Origin: Enhygromyxa salina
Lineage (GTDB): Bacteria > Myxococcota_A > Polyangia > Nannocystales > Nannocystaceae
Assembly (NCBI RefSeq): GCF_002994635.1
Contig: NZ_PVNL01000047.1
Span: 31,335 to 95,334 of the forward strand
Direction of reading: 5' to 3'
Length of the DNA: 64,000 nt
In this document: piece after piece, positions 8,379-17,400 of the stretch
How the letters are laid out: the number at the start of each line of letters is the position of its first letter
Numbering within the stretch: the first letter of the stretch is position 1
Notes under the pieces: generated by a model
Seen by the model: only the letters and a program-made list of their open reading frames with translations
Database searches by the model: none
What the model was told of the DNA's origin: nothing
Made by a program: the position numbers and the translations under genes

Positions 8379-8756
8379 GTGGAGTCGTTCGGCTACTTCA
8401 ACTACTGGCTGGCGATCGTGATCATCATGATCGGCTTCTACGGGGTCATCGCCCGCCGCAACCTGCTCAAGCAGGCGATCTCGCTGGGCCTGTTTCAGAC
8501 CGGCGTGTTCCTGTTCTACGTGACCATGGGCGTGTACCGCAGCCCCGACGGCACCGCCGGGGTCGCGCCGATCTGGACCGACGCCGCCAAGACCGGCCCG
8601 TTCGACAACCCCCTGCCCCACGTGCTGATGCTGACGGCGATCGTCGTGTCGGTGAGCACCCTGGCCGTGGCGGTGGCGATCATCGTCAACATCCAACGCA
8701 AGTACGGCACGATCGAGGAAGACGAGATCCTCGAGGCCGACAAGCGCGACAGCTGA
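8379..8756 (+). CDS. mrpC: Mrp-type antiporter subunit C (NuoK-like)
   Basis: 125 aa, homologous to NuoK of complex I. Three membrane segments: YWLAIVIIMIGFYGVIA, LKQAISLGLFQTGVFLFYVTM and LTAIVVSVSTLAVAVAIIV. The loop motif DNPLPHVLMLTAIVV is typical of MrpC. The GTG start directly follows the mrpB stop, with GGGGGAGGT as ribosome site about 10 bases upstream inside mrpB. The loop between segments 2 and 3 (RSPDGTAGVAPIWTDAAKTG) is slightly extended. Confidence 0.92.
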   Translation: MESFGYFNYWLAIVIIMIGFYGVIARRNLLKQAISLGLFQTGVFLFYVTMGVYRSPDGTAGVAPIWTDAAKTGPFDNPLPHVLMLTAIVVSVSTLAVAVAIIVNIQRKYGTIEEDEILEADKRDS

Positions 8757-8764
8757 GCCCGACC

Positions 8765-10306
8765 ATGGACATCGAGCTCCCCGAATCCATCCGCGCGCAC
8801 CTCCCGGTGCTGGTCGTGCTCTTGCCCCTGTTTGGCGGGCTGCTCGCCATGTTCACCGGGCTGGTGCAGCGCGGCGGCGGCGTGATCGCCTGGGCCTGGT
8901 CGGTGCTGATCACCGGGCTCATGCTGGTCTGCTCGGCCGCGATGCTGCAGCTGGTCCACGCCAGCCCCGAGCCGCTGGTCTACCGGCTGGGCTCGTGGCC
9001 CGAGGCCTACGGGATCGGCTACAGCGTCGACGCGCTCAACGCCTACGTGATCCTGGTCGTCTCGATCATCGCGTTCTTGACCACGGTCTACGCCAAGGAC
9101 AGCGTGATGGCCGAGGTCGCCAATGATCGCCACCACCTGTTCTACAGCGTGTGGCTGCTGGCGATCGCCGGGCTGATCGGCATCACCGTCACCGGTGACA
9201 CGTTCAACATCTATGTGCTGCTCGAGATCAGCTCGCTCACGGTCTACACCCTGGTCGCCCTGGGTGGTGACCGCGACCGCCGGGCCCTGGTCGCGGCCCT
9301 CAAGTACCTGATCCTCGGCAGCATCGGCGCGACCTTCATCCTGCTCGGGATCGGCTACCTGCTGATGCTCACGGGCACGCTCAACATGGGCGACATGCAC
9401 GACCAGCTGGTCCGCATGCGCGAGGCCGGGACCCTGGCCAACAACCGCACGGTGTTCGTCAGCTTCGCGTTCTTGATGGTCGGCCTGAGCCTCAAGATGG
9501 CCCTGTTTCCGCTGCACCTGTGGCTGCCCAACGCGTACACCTACGCGCCCTCGGCGGTCTCGGCCCTGGTCGCGGCCACGGCCACCAAGGTCGGCGTGTA
9601 CATGACCTTCCGGTTCGTGTTCACGATCTACGGCGGCGTCTACGACACCAGCGCAGATCTACAGCTGCTGGCCCTGTGCGCGTGCCTGGGCATCGTGGTC
9701 TCGTCGGTCGCCGCGGTCCGCCAGATGAACGTCAAGAAGGTCCTGGCCTACTCCTCGGTCGGCCAGATCGCCTACATCGTGCTCGGCTTCTCGCTGGCCA
9801 ACCACACCGGGGTCACCGCCTCGGTCATCCACATCTTCAACCACGCGATCATCAAGGGCGGCATGTTCATGGCCGTCGGCGCCGTCGCGCTGCGCACGGG
9901 CGGCACCAAGATCGAGGACTTCAAGGGCATCGGTCGCCAGATGCCCGTGACCATGGCCGCGTTCACCGTCGGCGGCTGCGGGCTGATCGGCGTGCCGCTC
10001 ACCTCGGGGTTCATCTCGAAGTGGTACCTGGTCCAGGCCGCCATGGAAGAGGGCTACTGGGGCGTCGCCGCGGTCGTGCTGCTCGGCGGGGTCCTCGCGA
10101 TCGTCTACGTCTGGCGGCTGATCGAGATCATCTGGTTCGGCACCCCGGACGACCCCAACAAGCGCGTGAAAGAGGCGCCGCTGTCCATGCTGGTCCCGAT
10201 GTGGATCCTGATCGGCGCGAGCGTGTACTTCGGGATCGACGCCACCTGGACCGCCGACAGCGCCCGCGCCGCTGCCAGCTTGCTGCTCAACGGAGGTCAC
10301 GGATGA
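8765..10306 (+). CDS. mrpD: Mrp-type antiporter subunit D (NuoL/M/N family), first copy
   Basis: 513 aa, about 14 membrane segments, a proton/cation-translocating subunit of the NuoL/M/N family. Key family residues are present: Glu in NIYVLLEISSLTVYTLVAL (TM5), Lys in ALVAATATKVGVYMTFRF (TM7/8), and His/Lys in VIHIFNHAIIKGGMFMAVG (about TM10-12). The C-terminal LTSGFISKWYLVQAAMEEG and WRLIEIIWFG parts are MrpD-like. It follows mrpC by 8 bp and overlaps the next paralogue by ATGA. Confidence 0.93.
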   Translation: MDIELPESIRAHLPVLVVLLPLFGGLLAMFTGLVQRGGGVIAWAWSVLITGLMLVCSAAMLQLVHASPEPLVYRLGSWPEAYGIGYSVDALNAYVILVVSIIAFLTTVYAKDSVMAEVANDRHHLFYSVWLLAIAGLIGITVTGDTFNIYVLLEISSLTVYTLVALGGDRDRRALVAALKYLILGSIGATFILLGIGYLLMLTGTLNMGDMHDQLVRMREAGTLANNRTVFVSFAFLMVGLSLKMALFPLHLWLPNAYTYAPSAVSALVAATATKVGVYMTFRFVFTIYGGVYDTSADLQLLALCACLGIVVSSVAAVRQMNVKKVLAYSSVGQIAYIVLGFSLANHTGVTASVIHIFNHAIIKGGMFMAVGAVALRTGGTKIEDFKGIGRQMPVTMAAFTVGGCGLIGVPLTSGFISKWYLVQAAMEEGYWGVAAVVLLGGVLAIVYVWRLIEIIWFGTPDDPNKRVKEAPLSMLVPMWILIGASVYFGIDATWTADSARAAASLLLNGGHG

Positions 10307-11859
10307 TCGCCCTCAACGCAATCGAGTGGCTCCCCACCTTCGAGCTGCAGCTCAGCCCGATCCTGGCGATCGCCGTCCCGCTGATCGGCGCGTTTTTAAT
10401 CGCCGCCGCCGGCCGCTGGCCCAACCTGCGCGAGTCCGTCACGATCATCACCGCCGTCGCGCTGTTGTGGGTGGTCGGCAACCTCAACAACTTCCTCGAG
10501 GCCACGCCGAGCAAGGCCGAGGCGCTCGTCGACGTGGTCCCGGGGATGTCGCTCGCGTTCCACCTCGAGCCGCTGGGCATGATCTACGCGATGATCGCCA
10601 GCTCGCTGTGGATCCTCAATTCGATCTACTCGATCGGCTACATGCGCGGCAACAAGGAGAAGCACCAGACCCGCTTCTACGTGTGCTTCGCCCTGTCGAT
10701 CGCCAGCGTGATGGGCATCGCCTTCTCGGCCAACATGTTCACGCTGTTCGTGTTCTACGAGGCCCTGTCGCTGGTGACCTTTCCGCTGGTCACCCACAAG
10801 GGCACGCCCGAGGCGCTCAAGGCCGGGCGCACCTACCTGGGCATCCTGATGGGCACCTCGGTGTGCCTGATGCTGCCGGCGATGGTCGCCACGTACGTCT
10901 ACACGGGCACCCTCGACTTCACGCAGGGCGGCGTGTTCGCGCAGCCGCTCGCCGACGGGGCCCTGAGCCCGGCGCTGTTTGGGCTGATCTTCGCCATGTA
11001 CATGTACGGCGTCGGCAAGGCCGCGCTGATGCCCTCACACCGCTGGCTGCCGGCCGCGATGGTCGCCCCGACCCCGGTCTCGGCCCTGCTGCACGCCGTC
11101 GCGGTGGTCAAGGCGGGGGTGTTCTCGATCTGCAAGATCTCGATCTACATCATCGGCGTCGACCAGCTGCGGCTCTACGATCAGGGCGGGTGGCTGCTCT
11201 ACGTCGCCGGCGGCACGATCGTGATCGCCAGCTTCATCGCGCTGTTCCAGGACAACCTCAAGCGGCGCCTGGCCTACTCCACGATCTCCCAGCTCAGCTA
11301 CATCACGCTGGGCGCGGCGCTGCTGTGGCCGATCTCCATGCGCGCCGCCGCGATCCACATCGCCGCCCACGCGTTCGGCAAGATCACGCTGTTCTTCGCG
11401 GCCGGCTCGATCTACACGGCCGCGCACAAGACCAACATCTCCGAGCTCGACGGGATCGGCCGCAAGATGCCGTGGACCATGGCCGCGTTCACGATCGGGA
11501 CCTTGTCGATGATCGGCCTGCCGCCCACCGGGGGGTTCATCTCCAAGTGGTACCTGATGCAGGGCGCGTGGACGGCCGAGAGTGGGTTTGCGATCGCGGT
11601 GCTGCTCACCTCCACGCTGCTCAACGCGGCCTACTTCCTGCCGATCGTGTACCGCGCGTTCTTCCGCAAGCCGCCCGAGCATGACGGACATGAAGGTGAC
11701 CATCATCATGATCATCATGATCACCACGACCACGGCGAGGCGCCGCTGCCGATCGTCATCGCCCTGACCTGCACCGCCGCGGCCACCGTCGGCCTGTTCT
11801 TCTACCCCGACCTCTTCACCGGCTACGCGAGCATGCTGGCCGAGGCAATGCCCAAGTAG
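10303..11859 (+). CDS. NuoL/M/N-family antiporter subunit, second copy, with His-rich loop
   Basis: 518 aa, about 14 membrane segments. The core Glu (TLFVFYEALSLVTFPLVTHK), TM7-8 residues (PTPVSALLHAVAVVKAGVFS) and Lys in AIHIAAHAFGKITLFFA are kept, so it should be a working translocation subunit. Between the last two membrane segments lies a short His/Asp cluster (DHHHDHHDHHDHGE, about residue 470), absent from its two paralogues. The start at 10303 is preceded by GGAGG and overlaps the previous stop (ATGA). In an operon without MrpA this is one of two candidates for the NuoL-like half of MrpA. Confidence 0.9.
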   Translation: MIALNAIEWLPTFELQLSPILAIAVPLIGAFLIAAAGRWPNLRESVTIITAVALLWVVGNLNNFLEATPSKAEALVDVVPGMSLAFHLEPLGMIYAMIASSLWILNSIYSIGYMRGNKEKHQTRFYVCFALSIASVMGIAFSANMFTLFVFYEALSLVTFPLVTHKGTPEALKAGRTYLGILMGTSVCLMLPAMVATYVYTGTLDFTQGGVFAQPLADGALSPALFGLIFAMYMYGVGKAALMPSHRWLPAAMVAPTPVSALLHAVAVVKAGVFSICKISIYIIGVDQLRLYDQGGWLLYVAGGTIVIASFIALFQDNLKRRLAYSTISQLSYITLGAALLWPISMRAAAIHIAAHAFGKITLFFAAGSIYTAAHKTNISELDGIGRKMPWTMAAFTIGTLSMIGLPPTGGFISKWYLMQGAWTAESGFAIAVLLTSTLLNAAYFLPIVYRAFFRKPPEHDGHEGDHHHDHHDHHDHGEAPLPIVIALTCTAAATVGLFFYPDLFTGYASMLAEAMPK

Positions 11860-11871
11860 GCGGGGCCCACC

Positions 11872-12192
11872 ATGGAACTGGACGATCCCAAGACCATCCG
11901 CAAGCTCTGGCTCGGCTTCTATGCGGTGCTCGGTGTGCTGTTGCTGCTCGATCCCAAGCTGCTCGAGCTGATCCACGTGCTCGAGCACGACCCCCACCAC
12001 GCGGCCAAGTTCGTCGTCGACGGCTGGCCGGTGTTCTACGCGGTGTTCGGGTTCGTGACCTGCTGGGTCATGGTCATGGGCAGCAAGCTGGTGATCGGCA
12101 AGATCCTGATGCGGCCCGACACCTACTACGATCAGTCGCCGCTCGACCCCACCCGCGACGCCAAGCACAGGAGGCTCCCCGATGGCCGCTAG
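11872..12192 (+). CDS. small two-TM protein of the antiporter operon
   Basis: 106 aa. Two hydrophobic segments, LWLGFYAVLGVLLLLDP (about residues 13-29) and VFYAVFGFVTCWVMVMGSKLV (about 53-73), with a charged, His-containing loop between them (LEHDPHHAAKFVV) and a polar tail. It lies 12 bp after the second NuoL/M/N gene and overlaps the start of the third by 11 bp, so it is surely expressed with the complex. It is not one of the seven canonical Mrp subunits; I cannot name a family. An accessory or extra subunit is inferred from position only. Confidence 0.8.
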   Translation: MELDDPKTIRKLWLGFYAVLGVLLLLDPKLLELIHVLEHDPHHAAKFVVDGWPVFYAVFGFVTCWVMVMGSKLVIGKILMRPDTYYDQSPLDPTRDAKHRRLPDGR

Positions 12193-14029
12193 CTTCCCCC
12201 CCGGGTTGGTGCTGATCATCGGCGCGCTGCTGACCGCGGTCACCCCGGGCAAGGCCCACAAGGCCTGGTCGCTGCTGGCCCCGCTCGTGGCCCTCGCGGT
12301 GATCTGGACGTTCCCCGACAACGGCCGGATCGTCCAACACTGGCTCGACTACGACCTGGTCCTGGCCCAGTTCAACCTGCCGACCAAGGCCTTCGCGACG
12401 ATCTTCGCGCTGATGGCCTTCGGCGGGGCGCTGTTCGCCCTCAACCAAGATCGCCGCGTCGAGCTCAGCGGCGCGATGCTCTACGCGGGCGCGGCGATCG
12501 GCGTGACCTTCGCGGGTGATCTGATCACCCTGTTCATGTTCTGGGAGGTGATGGCGCTCGGCTCGACCCTGGTGGTCTGGGCTGGCAACACCGAGGCCGC
12601 CCGCAAGTCTGGCCGCCGCTACGTCAACGCGCACCTGGTCGGCGGCGCCATCCTGATGGCCGGCATCGCGCTGCACGTGCACCACACCGGCTCGATCCTG
12701 GTGCCCAAGATGGTGCTCGGCGGTGACCTGCTCGAGCCCGTGCGCATGATCGCCGAGGGTGGCCGCACCTGGCTGGTCCCGTCGCTCGACACGCCCGGCT
12801 CGATCCTGATGCTGGTCGGGATTCTGATCAACGCCGGCACCCCCGCGCTGGGCTCATGGCTGCCCGACGCCTACCCGGAGGCCTCCCCCTCCGGCACCGT
12901 GTTTCTCTCCGCGTTCACGACCAAGACCTCCGTCTACGTGCTCTTGGTCCTGTTCGCCGGCTGCAACATCCTGGTCTGGGTCGGCTGCCTCATGGCCATC
13001 TACGGGATCGTCTACGCGATCCTCGAGAACGACATGCGCCGGATCCTGGCCTACTCGATCATCAACCAGGTCGGGTTCATGGTCTGCGCGGTCGGGATCG
13101 GCACCGGCCTGTCCGTCAACGGCGCGACCGCCCACGCCTTCGCCCACATCATCTACAAGGCGCTGCTGTTGATGTCGGCTGGCTCGGTGCTGTTCATGAC
13201 CGGCAAGCGCAAGTGCACCGACCTCGGCGGGCTCTACAAGGCCATGCCGATCACGATGTGGTGCGGGATCATTGGCGCGCTGGCGATCTCTGCGGTGCCG
13301 TTGACCTCGGGGTTCACGACCAAATCGATGATCACCGACGCAGCCGCGATGGTCGAGCTATGGGCGCCCGTCGCCGAGCTCGACGGGCAAGTGGTGTGGG
13401 CCAGCCTGCTGCATCCGAGCGTCGCGTGGTTCGTACTCGTCGCGGCCTCGGCTGGCGTGTTCTTGCACGCCGGGATCAAGTTCCCGTGGTTCGTGTTCCT
13501 GCAAAAGCCGGCGCCCAAGAACGATGATCGCAAGCTCGACCCGCCCGCCAACATGAAGGGCGCGATGATCTTCTTCGCGTTGCTGTGCATCGCGCTGGGG
13601 CTGTTCCCCAAGCCGCTCTACGACATCCTGCCGTTCCAGCGAGCCGACGGCACGCCCCTGTACGAAGCGTACAACTACGCCCACGTGATCAATCAGCTGC
13701 AGCTGCTGTTGTTCGCGGGGCTCGCGTTCTTCGTGTTGCTCGACCGGCTCAAGCGGACCCTGACGATCACCCTGGACGCGGATTGGGTCTATCGGCGGAT
13801 GTTCCCGGGCCTGTGGCAGTGGGTGTTCCGGCCGCTGCTGCTGGCGCTCGAGCCGATCCACGAGGGGCTCATCGAGGATCTGCCCCGCATGGCGGCGCGC
13901 GAGTTTGGAGCCGGGAGTGCGAAGCGTGGGGGGGTCCGGTACCAGCGGTGGGGCGTGGGGACGACCGTGCTGCTGCTGACGGTCGTGCTGTTGGCGTTCT
14001 TGCTGTTGAACCTGTTTGTGGATTCGTAG
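12182..14029 (+). CDS. NuoL/M/N-family antiporter subunit, third copy, longest
   Basis: 615 aa with 14 or more membrane segments. Family residues are present: Glu in LFMFWEVMALGSTLVVWAG, Lys in FLSAFTTKTSVYVLLVLF, and His/Lys in AHAFAHIIYKALLLMSAG. The C-terminal extension (from about residue 480) has a membrane segment, an amphipathic stretch (RRMFPGLWQWVFRPLLLALE) and a final TM (TTVLLLTVVLLAFLLLNLF), so it is the most NuoL/MrpA-like of the three. Its start overlaps the preceding small gene. Last gene of the operon; the next frame starts 50 bp on with a signal peptide. Confidence 0.9.
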   Translation: MAASFPPGLVLIIGALLTAVTPGKAHKAWSLLAPLVALAVIWTFPDNGRIVQHWLDYDLVLAQFNLPTKAFATIFALMAFGGALFALNQDRRVELSGAMLYAGAAIGVTFAGDLITLFMFWEVMALGSTLVVWAGNTEAARKSGRRYVNAHLVGGAILMAGIALHVHHTGSILVPKMVLGGDLLEPVRMIAEGGRTWLVPSLDTPGSILMLVGILINAGTPALGSWLPDAYPEASPSGTVFLSAFTTKTSVYVLLVLFAGCNILVWVGCLMAIYGIVYAILENDMRRILAYSIINQVGFMVCAVGIGTGLSVNGATAHAFAHIIYKALLLMSAGSVLFMTGKRKCTDLGGLYKAMPITMWCGIIGALAISAVPLTSGFTTKSMITDAAAMVELWAPVAELDGQVVWASLLHPSVAWFVLVAASAGVFLHAGIKFPWFVFLQKPAPKNDDRKLDPPANMKGAMIFFALLCIALGLFPKPLYDILPFQRADGTPLYEAYNYAHVINQLQLLLFAGLAFFVLLDRLKRTLTITLDADWVYRRMFPGLWQWVFRPLLLALEPIHEGLIEDLPRMAAREFGAGSAKRGGVRYQRWGVGTTVLLLTVVLLAFLLLNLFVDS

Positions 14030-14078
14030 ACCGCATTTCGATTCGGGTCGTTGCCAGTCCCCGGAGACGACACCGACC

Positions 14079-14354
14079 ATGAACAAGTACTTGCTCCCCC
14101 TGTGCGCTGCCCTGCTCTTGCTCCCGTCCGTGGCCATCGCGGCCCCAGCTAGCACCAACGAGGAGGGTGCCACCGTCAAAGATGATGGGCCGATGCGTGA
14201 GATCATTTTTGAAGTCGGCGATGAGCTCGAGGGCGAGGTGCTCAAGCCGAACGGTGTCGACGTCGGCGGCGCGGTCGCAAAGGCACACGCGAGCATGATC
14301 GGCATCCGCGGTCAGTTCCGCGACAAGCTGATCTTCCTGTCCTTCGACATCTGA
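14079..14354 (+). CDS. small exported protein of unknown function
   Basis: 91 aa. The N-terminus is a typical signal peptide (KYLLPLCAALLLLPSVAIA, cleavage probably after AIAA). The mature part carries DGPMREIIFEVGDELEGEVL and SMIGIRGQFRDKLIFLSFD. Small proteins with an ELEGEV-type motif followed by a basic IRGxF stretch occur in myxobacteria, but no function is known to me. The start at 14079 has GGAGA 14 bases upstream. It lies 49 bp after the antiporter operon and is followed by a strong terminator, so it may be read from the same transcript. Confidence 0.75.
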   Translation: MNKYLLPLCAALLLLPSVAIAAPASTNEEGATVKDDGPMREIIFEVGDELEGEVLKPNGVDVGGAVAKAHASMIGIRGQFRDKLIFLSFDI

Positions 14355-14400
14355 TCAGCAGCCGCCGGCCCTCACGAGATAGCGAACGAATGGCGCGCGT

Positions 14401-14436
14401 CGCCACCTCGATCATCGAGGTGGCGGCGCTTTTATT
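14401..14436 (+). terminator. rho-independent terminator closing the antiporter region
   Basis: An 11-bp perfect stem, CGCCACCTCGA (14401-14411) with TCGAGGTGGCG (14415-14425), has a 3-nt loop and is followed by GCGC and TTTTATTT. It ends transcription of 14079-14354 and probably of the whole antiporter operon. The T tract contains the stop codon of the convergent kinase gene (14432-14434). On the minus strand no T tract follows the stem. Confidence 0.85.
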
Positions 14437-17400
14437 TGCCGTCGCCGTGCTCTTGCTGGGTGAGCTCCCGCAGCGCCTTGCGATAGGCCTTCTTGACGTC
14501 TTTGTTGGCCGGTCGCACGCGCATGGCCTCGCGGTAGGCCGGGACCGCCTCGGTCCAGCGACCGAGCCCCTCGAACGCCTCGGCGCGATACTTGAGCGCG
14601 ACGAACATGTCGGGATCGCGATTGAGCAGCTCGTCGGCGGTCGCGAGCAGGCCCACGAAATTACCGTCGGCCCGCTGCTCACGGGCGAGCTGGCGCAGCG
14701 CGTCGATCAAGTTCTCGCGGGCGTCGGCGTGCTCCGGCCAGATCGCCAGCAAGTCGCGATACGCGGCCGCCGTCGGCTCCCAGTCCTTGGCCTTGGCGGC
14801 CTTGCGCGCCCGCGGACCCAGGACCTGCTCGGCGCCGCGACGCAGCCGGCCGATCGCCTCGTGGCCCGGGTCGAAATTGCTGAGGTTGTTGATCTCGAAC
14901 GCCAGGCTCTGGGCCAGCGGCTCGCGCCAGCGCTCGTCGGCCAGCGCCTGCTCGGCGCGGGCGACGATCGACGCGACATCGTTGGCCTCACCCGAGGTCT
15001 CGCCGCTGGTGTCCGAGTCTGGGGTGGCCGTCTCGCCGGCTCCCGATGACGCGGAGTCGAGCGCCTGCCCGCCGTCATTGCCCCCGTCCTGCGCTCCGCT
15101 GGCGCCGGTTCCAGACTCCGCCGCTGCGTCCGAGCCAGACCCGCTGCCAGACCTTCCGGCGAGACCAGACGCCCAGACCCCGAACACGGTGAGGGCGACC
15201 ATCGCCACGCCGATCAACACGCCAAAGCCGAGGTGGCGCCGCAGCGGCTTGGCCTCCGCACCCGCCGCGGCCTGCTGCGCATGGCGTGCGACCGCGGCCG
15301 CCTGCATGGCCTGATCATGGACGGTGAGGAGCTTGGCCGGGACCTCGCTGATCGAGGCCTCCGAAGGTGGCGGCTCGAGATCCCGGGCGCGCTCCTGCGG
15401 CCCCGAGCCCGAGGCCGAGGCCGCCGCTTCGGCGTCGAGCTGCAGACCCATGACCGCGGCCACCGCTGACGCGCGACCTTCGATCGCGCGCGTGAGCTCG
15501 TACTCGAGCGCCTTCATGGAGTCGGGCCGACGCTCGAGTTCCAGATCCAGGCAGCGCGCGACCACCTCGACGAGCGGCGCGGGGACCTCAGGCCGGTCCT
15601 CGGCCACGCTCGGCGCCGGGTCGCTGCCCTTCTTCATGAGCACGGCGATCGCGTTGCGCCCGGTGAACGGCAGGTGGCCGGTCAACATCTCGAACAGGAT
15701 CGTGCCCAGCGCGTAGATGTCGGACTTGACGTCGGCCGCGGCCCCGGCGGCTTGCTCGGGGGCCATATAGGCTGGCGAACCCATGACCATGCCGGGGCTG
15801 GTCTGCGACGGGTTGATCGAGTTGATGTGCTTGCAGATCCCAAAGTCGAGGACCTTGACGAAGTCCGGGTCGCTGCCCTTGACGATCAGCACGACGTTCT
15901 CGGACTTGAGATCTCGATGGATGATCCCGGCCTCGTGCGCCGCGGACAGGGCCCGGCAGATCTGCCGCCCAACGTGGACCGCCCGACGCATCGCCAGCGG
16001 TCCGGACTGCCGGATCACGGTCGCGAGATCGATGCCCTCGAGCAGCTCCATCACGAAGTAGAGATCGCCCTCGTCCATCGTGCCGATGTCGAGGACATCG
16101 ATGATGTTGGGGTGGCCGGTCTGGGTCGCCGCCCGAGCCTCGCGCATGAAGCGATCGATGATGTCGGGATCGCGGCCGTAGGCCTCGTGGAGGATCTTGA
16201 GCGCGTAGGTCTTGCCGAGCGCGAGGTGGGTCGCGGCGAACACCGCCCCCATCCCTCCGACGCCGATCAGACGGTCGACGCGATAGCGCTTGCCGACCAC
16301 GGTGCCGACGCGGGCGGCCGCGGCCTCGGCCAATTCGGTTGGCGTGGGTCCCCCGTCCCAGCCCGTGAAGGTCCTGCTCGACTCGAGCTCGTCGATGTCG
16401 CCGTCGTCGAGCGGGATGCTCGAGGTGCCGCCGTCGGCGGCCACGCCTCGAACGATCGCGGACGGGTTGAGCTCGCCGCTCTGCGTGCGGCTCCGTCCTT
16501 CTTTGGGCGCGGGCTTGGGCGTGGGCGTGGCGCTGGCCAGGCTGATCGCGTCGCTGATGCTGAGCGTCTCGGACTCGTCGATCGAGGCCTGGGCCCGGAT
16601 CGGCGAGAAGTCCTCGCGCGAGTAGCTGGCGTAGTCTTGCGACTCCAGCCGGTACTCACGCGAGAAGATGTCACGCATGAACGCCGCCACGCGGTCGACG
16701 TCGCAGCTGGGATGGTGGCGGGTGAGCACCTCGGATAGCGCGACCTTGAACTCGCCCGCGGTCTGAAACCGATCTTCGCGCTCGACCGCGAGCGCCTTGA
16801 CCACGACCTCATCGAGGCCGTCGGGGACCCCGGGCACGATCGAGGATGGCGCCTTGATCTTGGGGTTGCGCAGCTCGGACAGCGCGCTGGCGCCCAGCGC
16901 CTGGTGGCGGTCGGCCGGGAACAGCTGGCGCCCGGTCAACATCTCCCACAGCACGATCCCCGCAGCGTAGATGTCCGTGCGGCGGTCCGCCGGGAGCCCG
17001 CGAGCTTGCTCGGGAGACAGGTAGCTGTAGCGTCCAAACACGACGCCCGGGTTGGTCAGCTCTTGCTTGATCGCGTGGGTCGCCAGGCCAAAGTCGGTGA
17101 CCTTGATCTGGCCGTGGTAGCTCACCATGATGTTCGGCGGCGAGATGTCGCGATGGACCAGGTCGAGGCTCATCGCGTCGTGGACATACTCGAGCGCGCG
17201 GCACAGCTCACGGACCACGAAGGTCGCAAACTCGACGGGGATCCGCCGATGCAGCTGCGCGCAGCGGTTCCAGACCCCGCGTAGATCCTTCCCCTCGACC
17301 AGCTCCATCGACAGGTAGTAGTCGTCGGCGACCCGACCGGCGTCGAACACCTGGACCAGGTTGGCGTGGTTGAGGCGAACCACGACCTTGGCCTCGTCGA

